From positions 53,969,439 through 54,033,438 of the forward strand of contig NC_088800.1 of the NCBI RefSeq assembly GCF_011386835.1: a DNA stretch of 64,000 bases. Reading direction: 5' to 3'. The notes beneath the pieces are model-generated. The model had not been told where the DNA came from, did not search any database, and worked only from the letters and a program-made list of their open reading frames with translations. Both the position numbers and the translations under genes were made by a program. Source of the stretch: Chrysemys picta bellii. Its lineage: Eukaryota > Chordata > Testudines > Emydidae. This document shows, piece after piece, positions 1-9,100 of the stretch; position 1 is the stretch's first letter, and each line of letters starts with the position of its first letter.

Positions 1-430
1 AGTTCAGTCACAAGGCTGTTCTGCTCTGAAAAACCAGTAACCCAATCTTTCCTCAGTTCTTTGATTAAATTACTTCCACACCCTTCAGTTGCAGCAAACT
101 GCTTGCAAAGACTACCCTGAAAATTTCTCTCTTCAGGAATCTTTTTAAGCACCAATTCATCTTTACCTTGCTCCACAGAAGCATTGCTCTGCTGAGCCAC
201 TACTAACTCCTGAGTTTCACTTACATCCAGGATCACCTTTGGCCCATCAGGCGGATTCCTACACAATCCCCTTTTAGGCAAACTGCTAGATTTCATAGAC
301 AAAAGGTTAGAAGCATTCTCCTCCCCTTTGCCACACACAAGCTCAGGAATCTTTTCCTTTTTGCTACAAGTGTCCAAAGTGTTAGTAGGTAACACAATCA
401 AATTACCTTTATGCTTTCCTTGTGCCCCAG

Positions 431-664
431 CTAGGGTATCACCCTGATCAGACAGCAACAGGCAAAATAAAAGCACCAGAACGGTTTGGTCTCTAGGACA
501 CTAACTGGATGCAACCTAGTTACAGTGCTATTCTCCCCAGCAGACACAAACTTAGAACAATTCCCTTCCTGGGCTTTAGTTGAATCCAGAACCAACTCTG
601 AGACAACTGCACTACCCTCAACCATCACAGGCTGAAAGGCACCTTCTGTCTGTTCCACAGACAA
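431..664 (-). pseudogene. further linker fragment of the retroelement polyprotein
   Basis: A short open piece (77 codons) downstream of the nested insertion in element orientation. It is acidic and serine-rich with no recognised domain. It is retained only as part of the same retroelement remnant; sequence further left reads as more decayed linker. Confidence 0.4.
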
Positions 665-829
665 AGAAGAGCTGGAGAAATCTTCCCCTTTACAGAAACA
701 CAGCTTGGGATTTCATTTCCCTTGTCCCAGCACACAGGGCTGTTCACAGACAACTGCTTGGAGACTGGGGTAGCTCCCTCCATAGGCAAGTCAATACCCC
801 TAACAGACACAGGTACATTCCCTTCACTG

Positions 830-1382
830 CAGTGGCGTAGCCAGCTTCTAAGAGGAGGGGGAGCAAATATAAAAAAGGCGCCCCCCTTGGCTCCTCCTCC
901 GGCCACGCCTCCCTGACTCCTCCTCCAGCTGCACTGCCCCTCCCCCCCATGGCTCCTCCGGCCCTGCCATGCCACCCACGTGTCCCCCCCCCCCCCCGCT
1001 CCTCCGGCCGCAGCTGCCGGCCACCATGCTGCGCCCCCCCACTCCTCTGGCCGCGGCTGCCGGGGCGTGCTATGGGCCGCCAGACTGCAGCCCCCCCTCG
1101 CTCCACCGGCCGCGGCTGCCGGGCCGCACTGCAGGCCACAGGCCGCGCACCCCCCACTCCTCCGGCTGTGCCCGCCCCGCTCCTCTGGCCATGCCCGCCG
1201 CTGCCCCCCCTGGCTGCCGGCCATGCTGCGGGCCACCAGGCTGCGCCCCCCCCCGCTTCTCCGTCCGCAGCTGCCGGGCCGTGCTGCGGGCCGCATGCCG
1301 CGCCCTCCCCCGCTCCTCTGGCCGCTTTCAGAAAGGCGGGGGAAGCGGCTGCTTCTCCTGCACCCTGCTAGCTACGCTACTG
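830..1382. mobile_element. non-autonomous hAT-type DNA transposon nested in the retroelement
   Basis: The termini are inverted: CAGTGGCGTAGCCAGC at the left and GCTAGCTACGCTACTG at the right, whose complement CAGTAGCGTAGCTAGC matches 14 of 16 bases. A perfect 8-bp duplication, CTTCACTG, flanks it (822-829 and 1383-1390). CAG-type ends and 8-bp duplications are hallmarks of the hAT superfamily. The 553-bp interior is extremely C/G-rich with long open frames on both strands that reflect composition only. It encodes no transposase. Confidence 0.88.
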
Positions 1383-1461
1383 CTTCACTGACACAATTCT
1401 CCACATAGGTAACAGGTAAGGTATAAGGATACTCATTTTCCACTATCCTTGCCTTCCCGTA

Positions 1462-1719
1462 CTACTGATTATACAAAGCCATCAGCTCGCAAGGCTGCCT
1501 AGGCTCATCCAAACTTTCCTTGCCTTCCTCTCCCTTGTCCCAGCACACAGAGCTGGTTACAGACAAATACTGGGAGAGTGGGGCAGCTTCCTTACCAGGT
1601 AAACTGCTGTTTTCTACAAATAGAGTCTTATTACACTGAGCTACTTTAAGCACATCACTTTTACCTGGGTCAGGTTTACTTTCCCAACCTTTACTAGCCA
1701 ACAATTTATCACTCACCAA
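1462..1719 (-). pseudogene. linker fragment of the retroelement polyprotein
   Basis: An 85-codon open piece of the same antisense element, between the protease-like part and the nested hAT insertion. It contains LSVTSSVCWDKG, a motif that recurs as LSVNSPVCWDKG near 720-770 on the other side of the insertion, so the linker carries imperfect internal repeats. There is no recognisable domain. Confidence 0.45.
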
Positions 1720-1800
1720 GAATGTCCCCCTTCCTTCTTCAGTTAGGGCTTTAACCTGATCATCAATTTTAATTTGCTCTAGAGAAACATCTTCCTGAGC

Positions 1801-2385
1801 CTAATCTAATGCCAGATTCAATTCTGAGATATCAGACAGACACTCAGAAATGTTTTCCACATATGCACTGCTTCTTTGCACAGACAAACAGCCATCTTCC
1901 TCAGACAAACATTTGGAGAAACCCTCCATAGGCAAATCCTTGCCCTTAATAGACACAGGTTCAGGATTATTTCTTTCCTGTGACTGGTTTATGTCAACCT
2001 GACTGAACAAAGCTTTAATATCATCCCCAATCAAAAGATCCTTAAGCAATAACTTTCTTACACGAGTTATAACTTCATGTTTAACACCATTCCATTCAAG
2101 ATGGATTCTGGCTAAAGGCACACTTACAGTAAGCTCATAGAGGATGACAGTATTCACACTCTTATTTGGTAAATAATCTTCCTCTTTGACAAGATCTGCT
2201 TTAACAAGAGTGATGTTAGAATCTGTAATTTGCCTTAAACAGCTTTTACCATTGACTTTTACATTCTCTACACAAGTTATGGCGTTCCCTCCATCTGAGC
2301 TCACAGTAAAAGTATTTACATAAAAGGTACCAGCGTTGGGGTAAATTTGGTTACACACAGACAACTGTTTAGAGTCAAACAACAT
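1801..2385 (-). pseudogene. retropepsin-like fragment of the retroelement polyprotein
   Basis: This 194-codon open frame starts MLFDSKQLSV. Its middle part resembles the protease region of turtle gypsy-like elements. A strand ending in VKVNGKSC is followed by RQITDSNITLVKADLV, where active family members would have a D-T-G-A type loop. A second half contains VPLARIHLEWNG and ends near LLIGDDI, the usual second conserved strand. The loop reads TDSN, so the catalytic triad is not intact as read. The frame continues into acidic linker sequence. It looks like a decayed copy; a host-domesticated protein is possible but nothing here supports one. Confidence 0.6.
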
Positions 2386-2931
2386 ACCAACATTGTTACA
2401 AACTGGATAGATTCTATCCCCATCTTTGTTGTTGAGAGGGACTAGTTTTTCAGTATGATACAGTTCCCGTTGTTCCTTATTCTCATGAGCTGGAGCTCAA
2501 GTCTGTCCACTTTTGCCTTAGCTTCTAGTTCCTGCAATCAAATGTATGCCATTTTTTGTTCCTGTTCAAAACACAGGTGTTCTCTTTCAGTAACTTCTCC
2601 TTCCATATCATCTACTTTTTGCTTTTGTTCATGTTCTAGCTGCTCTGGTTTCTCACTGCAAGCATTTTTGTTGGGTCTGCTTCCTTATCACCGATAATTA
2701 ACAGATTTTTCAGTTCCTGCTCTGGGTCCTTTAGTTTAAAATACAACCCTCTCTGTAAGCACAATTCTTCCAGGCTTTTTCCGTTAGGATCTTGATCATG
2801 GATCACTCATTGTAACTGATTTTTAATCCTTAAACTCTCCAATATCAAATTTAAATTTTGACAAGCGTGTGGTTCTGAACCAAAAACCCAATTAACCTGT
2901 GGTAATGTTTATCCAAGCCCGACTACGCCAC

Positions 2932-3803
2932 TGTAACAATGTGGCCTCTGGCAGGACATGACTGAGAGTATCAATTCAGGACAAATTGCTTAGAGCAGGG
3001 CAGTCACAGCCCAAGGCTGGGGGTCCTTTGCACAGCAAACCAGCCAAACAGAGAGGACTTTGGTTTTACCCCACTGACTAATCAGAAGTCATACAAGCAA
3101 TTCCCTCAGACACTCCAGTTTTCCAGTATCACTACCAGCACTGCTCCTTATGGGGGTGAATGGTTATGAAAACCAATACCCCAGTAAAAGACAAAAAGAT
3201 TCTCCCGATCCCAAAGGGCCAAGTCCCAGACCCAGGTCAATATACCCAGTCAGATCTTACCCACAAATCACTCTGTTGCCAATCCTTTAGAATCTAAAAT
3301 CTAAAGGTTTATTCATAAAAAGAAAGAAATATAGATGAGAGCTAAAACTGGCTAAATGGAATTAATTACATACAGTAATGGCAACGTTCTTGGTTCAGGC
3401 TTGTAGCAGTGATGGAATAAACTGCAGGTTCAAATCAAGTCTCTGAAGTACATCCACAGCTTGGATGGGTCATTCGGTCCTTTGTTCAGAGCTTCAGTTT
3501 GTAGCAAAGTTCCTCTAGAGGTAAGAAGCAGGATTGAAGACAAAATGGAGGGGTTTCCAGGGCCTTTTATATTCTTTCTCTTGTGGGCGGAAACCCCTTT
3601 GTTCTCCTGTGCAAAATCACAGCAACAAGATGGAGTTTATAGCCACATGATACATGCATACAGATAGCATAATCATAACCAGCAAATCATAACCTTCTCA
3701 TAGACACCTTACTCTATAACCTTTGTATAATATTTGCTGCAAATATATAACAGTGGTTGCAACAATGATCTATGTGGTTACAGTTCATGTCAATAATGTC
3801 ACA
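2932..3803 (-). mobile_element. 5' LTR of the antisense retroelement
   Basis: On the minus strand the unit begins TGTGACATTATTGACATG and ends CCACATTGTTACA, so it has TG...CA ends over 872 bp. It carries a TATA-like box (TATAAAAG on the minus strand, about 3572-3563) and an AATAAA (minus strand, 3313-3308), giving a plausible U3-R-U5 arrangement. The minus-strand sequence just beyond 2932 starts with TGG, as expected for a primer-binding site. No second LTR is in the window, so its age cannot be judged. Confidence 0.82.
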
Positions 3804-5197
3804 CTTGCCCTAGGAGGTGGGGCCCAGGCTGGCGGGGGGGAGGCCACGCCACCCTCCCTTCCTGTCTTCAGTCTGAGCCCCACAGAGTGATGGGGCTCTC
3901 CTCCAGCTGGGGGTGTCTGCAGGTGGGTCTGCCACCACAGGGGGTGTAGGAGGGGAGATTGCGCCCTCGTCCACCAAAAGGGACCAGCTGCTCTCCCTGG
4001 GAGTCAGAGTCTCGCCTGGGTGAGCATCATGCCATCTGGGGCTCCCCAGGACTCTGGAGCAGGCAAAGCCCCACCCTGCCCAGCCCCTGCAGCTGGAGCT
4101 CTGTGAGGGGTGGAGAGGGGCCAGAGCAGCTCTAGAGTAGGGGGGGTCACTCCTGAGCAGGCATGGCAGACAGGTGGAAGAGAAGCAGTCACACGGCGGG
4201 AGGGGATTGACCCTGAAATCCCTCCAACCCAGACAAATGCCAATGTGGCTCCACCACAGCCTGACCAGGGGGCAGGGAGGGCATCTGGCATCCGGCACCA
4301 AGGGCCCTTGGCGCCCATATGCTGTTTCTGCCATTGTTATGCCAGTGGGCAGCTGGGTAACATGCCCGTAGCTGCCAGAGGGGGTATGAAGAGTGGGCAC
4401 CCAGGCTGGAGCAGAGAGAGGGGCTTTCTGGGGCGATGCCCAAGCTGCGCCGTGCAGCGAGAGGTGACATGCAGGGCATGTCTCCGGAAGCTCCCTGTGA
4501 GGTGCTGGACATGGTGGGGGAGCTGCTGTGGCACAGCCTGCTGAAGTCTGTGAGATGGTGGGATTGGAGTGCCAGCACCCTGGGTAATAGACTGCTGGGA
4601 ACGCTGGCAGGGCGAGCGCCAGCATTGCCCTCAGAGATCTGGTGTCTGTGGGGGCTGGCTGACCGGTGATGCCAGCGCAGATGGGGGCAATTACCATTCC
4701 TCCTTCTTGGCAGCATCTGATAACTGCTGGGGTGGGGTGGTGCCCCCAGGATGGTGCTGCACATTGCTCAGGGCACGAGGCTGAGATGGGGAAGTTGGCC
4801 TCTCACCACAGCTTCAGGAATAGGCAGGCCAGGGCAGCCTGGCAGGGCACAGCCTGGCACCCCTCAGGCCCGTGGAGTCTGTTACGCTGTGATTCTTAGT
4901 TATGGGGACTCTGGCACACACCCAGCTCCTTCCCCCAAGCCCTGCAGGGGGCGATGTCATGGCAGCACTGATACCAGCATCCTGGGAAATGCAGCCGGAT
5001 GGTTTTGGCCTGGCGCGTAAATGTTTTCAAAGAAATCTTGCCGCCGAGGAAAAAAGTGGTTGCTGCACTTTTAACACCAGCTGCTATATCGGCCATAGCA
5101 CCAGTCTTAATCTGCTGCACACCACCCTGGCAACTGAGGGGCATCGGCACAGCTGTGGATGCGGGTAGGACCTGGGGCTGGACTAGCAGTGAGGGGC
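3804..5197. other. intronic DNA without recognised genes
   Basis: Lies between the LTR and the telomere-like tract. Several open frames of up to 295 codons exist on both strands, but none has recognisable domains and composition explains them. The first-propeller exons of CORO7 that should precede 6137 are not visible here, so they must lie left of the window. Confidence 0.5.
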
Positions 5198-5218
5198 AGG
5201 GTTAGGGTTAGGGTTAGG
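5198..5218 (+). repeat. short interstitial telomere-like repeat
   Basis: Just over three consecutive TTAGGG units, directly upstream of a 38-bp minisatellite. Confidence 0.85.
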
Positions 5219-5327
5219 AATCAGGGGCATTGGCAGAGCCCAAGGCTGGAGGAGCGCTGGGCTGCAGGGCAGCATGGGGAGCGTTCTTTCGGTAACTTCT
5301 GGTCCCTGTGGGGACAGCCCGGGCGCC

Positions 5328-5520
5328 GAGCTTTAACTGGGCCCCACTGGGACGGTCTGGGTGCCGAGCTGTGACTGGGCCCCACTGGGACGGTCCGGGT
5401 GCCGGCAGTGACACAGCCCTGCTGGGACTGTCTGGGTACCGGGCTGGGACTGGGCCCCGTTGGGACGGTCCGGGCACCGGGCTGGGACTGGGCCTCGCTG
5501 GGATGGTCACTGGGAGCTGG
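5328..5520. repeat. 38-bp minisatellite, about five copies
   Basis: Copies of a unit containing GACTGGGCCCCACTGGGACG repeat every 38 bp, with base changes between copies and one diverged copy near 5410-5440. It lies in the CORO7 intron before the first visible exon. Confidence 0.85.
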
Positions 5521-5650
5521 TCACTGAGCAGGCTGGAGTGCTGAGGCCCTTTGAAGAGCTTTATCTGCCTCTCCCTTTCCTTTCCCGCATCCCTCAGGCG
5601 CACTCAGCGCCCCCGGCTGCAACCGGCTGCTGTGTCCGGCAGCTCAATCT

Positions 5651-5660
5651 CCATATAAGG
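5651..5660 (+). promoter_or_regulatory. consensus CArG box (serum response element core)
   Basis: CCATATAAGG fits the SRF consensus CC(A/T)6GG exactly. It sits about 480 bp upstream of the first visible CORO7 exon. Function is not shown by sequence; a single 10-mer can occur by chance. Confidence 0.4.
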
Positions 5661-6136
5661 AGCTCGCTCAAAGCTTTTCGGCTTCAGTGCATTTTTGTCC
5701 ATTTCCAACTCGGGCAAAGGCTGTCAGCCCGGCCCTCAGCTCCTGAACCCCCCAGGCTGCCCCCGGCTCCCTCAGGGAAAGCCCCCTGTGGGGAGGGCTA
5801 GCGTCTGGCCATGTCCCTGCACCTGTGGGTGGTCACTCGGCTGGCCTGGGCCTGAGGGAAAAACAGGGGAGTCAGAACCAAACTGAAAAACCGGGATGCT
5901 GCACTGGTGCTGCACCCTGCTGGGAAATATGCCCCAGAGCCGCTCCCTACTGAGGAGCCGTCCCACAGACTGATTGAGAAGCCCAGGGTTCTGCTGGCAT
6001 TGCCCATGGCGACCTGCTAGCTGGCGCTGTCAGTGTGTGCGGGGCTGGGGCCCCTCTGTGAGTTTCGGCAGCGGCGTGGCTGATCCATAGGCCTGGCTCC
6101 GAGCAGTTCCCCTCACCAGGCCCCTTTGTCTTTCAG

Positions 6137-6191
6137 GGCAGCGATCCCACTCTTGGACCCCGACACCGGGCTCTTGGTGGTGGCTGGAAAG
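6137..6191 (+). CDS. CORO7: CORO7 exon a (first visible)
   Basis: Encodes IPLLDPDTGLLVVAGK after a split codon: the start of the extension that follows the first propeller. The acceptor is TTTCAG and the donor GTGAGT. The exon enters with one base of a split codon, so an upstream exon is required. Confidence 0.95.
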
Positions 6192-9100
6192 GTGAGTGCT
6201 GGGAGAGCAGAGGGACCATGCTGCAGCTGTTGTCACTGGGGGGCCAGAGCTGTCCTTGGGGGCTCTGGGGCTCTCACCCCAAAGCATTTGGGCCAGGAGC
6301 ATGGTTTTCCCCCTAGTTCCCGTGGTGGGGTTCAGCTGAGCAGGGACCCCTTGTTTTAGACCCCTCTGCTCCCCCTTAGGTGAGGTTGGGTGCACTGCAT
6401 TGGGGGGCATCACTGCCCTGTCCCCTTAGGGGGTGTTCCCAGGCGAGGGGTCTCGCTCCATCCCTGGGGTGGAGGCAGCAGAATTTCACTGTCTCTGAAG
6501 CCCCAATGGCGGCCGGTGTGTCCAGGCGAGAGTTGGCTGCAGCGGTGCCGAGCCTGGGCGGGGGCAGCCCGTTGTGCCTGCCCAGGGCCTGTGCGGCCAT
6601 TCTGGCCCTGCCATCTTGTCTCTGTTTCAGGGTGAAAATCTCCTCTACTGCTTTGAAGTGTGCCCCTCGCTGCCAGCCCTGACACAGGGTGAGTATCCAT
6701 CTGGCGGTCGCCCCGCACTTCCCTTCCCAAGCCCGATGGACCTGGGGTACCCGGCCCCAGGCGCTGTTCTCAGGCTGTGGGAAGGGCTGACATGGCAGAT
6801 GGGAAGCTGCCCACTTCTTTGGGGGGAGGCCTGGGTATTGGGGTCCCCCTGATTGCCCCTCCCCCCCCCAAGGGACCCTCTGATATTAGCCAGTGGGCTC
6901 AGTCCGCCTGAGCAGTGCTCAATAATCCAATAATGGTGAGTGCCCGCGGGACACCCTGGGATGCTGTGAGCTGTGTATAGTCTAAGGGCTGAGCCTGGTG
7001 ACAGGGAATGGGTGAGAGCCCAGGCCAGCTGGCAGCCCAACCCATGCCAGGGCAGTCCCTGACACAGGGCACAGTGCTATGCTACACCCCCACAGTATGC
7101 CTGGCCGATGCACTCAGTCGGTCACCGTGAGCGCCACAGGCAGGGGGCTGCTCAGTGGGACCACCTGTGTGGCGTGCGCTGGGAATGGCCGGGCGACACA
7201 GCCAAGCCCTTGTTCGTGGGGCTAGCTTGGGGTGGGAGGAGGCCTGCTAACGGAGCGGCTGTGCAGCCTGCAGGGCACACAGTGTCACACTGGGGGAGCA
7301 GGGGACCCCGATCCCTGGAGGGGCTGCCCTGGATACAGGGTCCTAAGAGAATTGGACCCCAGGCGGGGGGACAGCCTGCAGGTCCCTGGGTGTCAGGGGC
7401 CACGTATGGCAGCGCAGTGAATCGCGCCAGCCAGCGGCAAGGAGATCACCTAGCTGCAGTATGAGGGGCCCCAGGGGGTTGGCTTGGGACGGGGAAAACT
7501 CTGGGACGACTCAAGAGTTGGCCCCGGCCGCCTGTGTGCTAAACTGGCCCTGAGGCACCCTGATTGCCCCCACACCTGCTGCCTGGTTTCGTTGGGTCAG
7601 CATGTCCGGGGCTTCCCGTGGTGCACATGGCGTGGGCTGGTCCAGTGATGCTGGCTCCTCCTTGTGCCACTGGCCGAGCCACACGAAAAGCAGTTATGAA
7701 TGCCTGAAAGGTCAGCGTGGGGTGGTGGCTGGCAGGGGTAGTGCCCACAGGGCCAGGTAGATTGGCCTACGTGCTGAGCACTGCCCTGCCTGAGGCTTTG
7801 GCAATTGAAACAAGGCCTTGCAACCTGGTGCAGAGAGGGCTCCCGCCCGTGCCCCGGGATGGCTGATCGGGGAGCTTGGTCTGTAACTGCGCTGGGCACG
7901 GATGTCAAGTGAGCGACAAGCCTGCAAGGCTGTGCTGGGTTTGAGAGCATGACCAGCCGCAGTGCCCAAGGGCCAAATTCAGCGGGGCTGGAGCGGGTAC
8001 GTAATGGGAAGGCCTGTGCCTGACTGGGGTCTGGCAGGGCTGGGGTCCATGTCCTCCCCCAGATGGCTCTGACGCCAGTAAATACCTGCTGATAGTCCCA
8101 CAGGCTGCCCGGCCTCTCCAGGTGATGGGCAGCGCAGCCCTGCTCACACCGTGTCTCCATTTCCCGCTAGTGACCCAGTGTCTGACAGAGGGCAAGGCCA
8201 AGGGCGCCGCCCTGGTGCCAAAGCGGGCGCTGGACGTCATGTCCTGCGAGGTGCTCAGAGTCCTGCAGCTGACGGACAGCTTCATTGTTCCCATCAGCTA
8301 CACGGTGCCCCGCAAGGTGAGCCGGCGCGGGGGGAGCCAGGGTGGCCCTGGGCACGGATATTTGGCAGCCCCGTGCCACCGGGCCAGCCTGAGTCCGTAG
8401 GATAATGTTAACCGTTCTGAGCTGTGCTCTGTCCCTTCGCTCCCAGGAGCACATGGCTCAGCAGGTCCCACACGAACCCCAGGGGGCAGGTGCGGCCAGC
8501 TGCCCTGGCTACTGAATTGCAGGATTGAGTCTTAGCCTGCACCCCCTCTCCCCAGTGAGGTTCATGCTCACAGCGATGGTCCTGCCAGGGGGCGGGATCA
8601 TGCCAGCCCTTCCCTGGCATATGGTCGTTCAATGCTACTTACAGCCTGTGTCTCTTCCAGTCCTTGCAGGAGTTCCATGAAGATCTGTTCCCGGACTCCA
8701 CTGGGCCCGTCCCTGCGGTGTCAGCGCAGGGCTGGTGGGCAGGAGACAACAAGCAGGTACCCACCCAGCTGCTGACTTGGCCTTCGGAGACCTGGGGTGC
8801 CTAAGGAGAGGGCCTTCTACAGCTTCTCTCCATTGCTACCCACATTGGTGCCGCGGTGCCCTTCCCCTCCAATGGTGCCAAGGGTGCGAGCCCCCCCATT
8901 GGTGCTGGTGGTATAAGCCCCACCACAGGTGCTGGTGATATAAGCCCCCACATTGGTGCTGGTTGCGTGAGGCCCACCCATTGGTGCCAGAGGTATAAGT
9001 CCCCCGGTTGGTGCCGGTGGTGCGAGGCCTCCTCTGTTGGTGCCAAGGGTGTGAGCCCCCCGTTGGTGCCACTGGTAAAAGCCCCCCCCCATTGGTGCCA

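Larger units (their letters stand above)
1..2931 (-). mobile_element. internal region of a degenerate LTR retroelement, cut by the window edge
   Basis: Read on the minus strand, this sequence follows directly after the LTR at 2932-3803. It starts with a TGG-type primer-binding-like sequence (TGGCGTAGTCGGGCTTGG, about 2930 downward). Next is a charged, coiled-coil-like gag-type segment with frameshifts and an in-frame TGA at 2540-2538, then a retropepsin-like segment (about 2385-2000), then acidic linker sequence. No SCAN or capsid domain and no zinc knuckle can be seen between the coiled coil and the protease-like part, so an internal deletion is likely. The left end is outside the window. 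A Ty3/gypsy-like or ERV-like element is inferred from protease-region resemblance. The copy lies antisense to CORO7, probably in one of its introns, and looks inactive. Confidence 0.75.

Noticed and set aside
949..1408. Overlapping Pro/Ala/Cys-rich frames on + and -
   Set aside because: They are readings of the C-rich interior of the nested hAT-type element.
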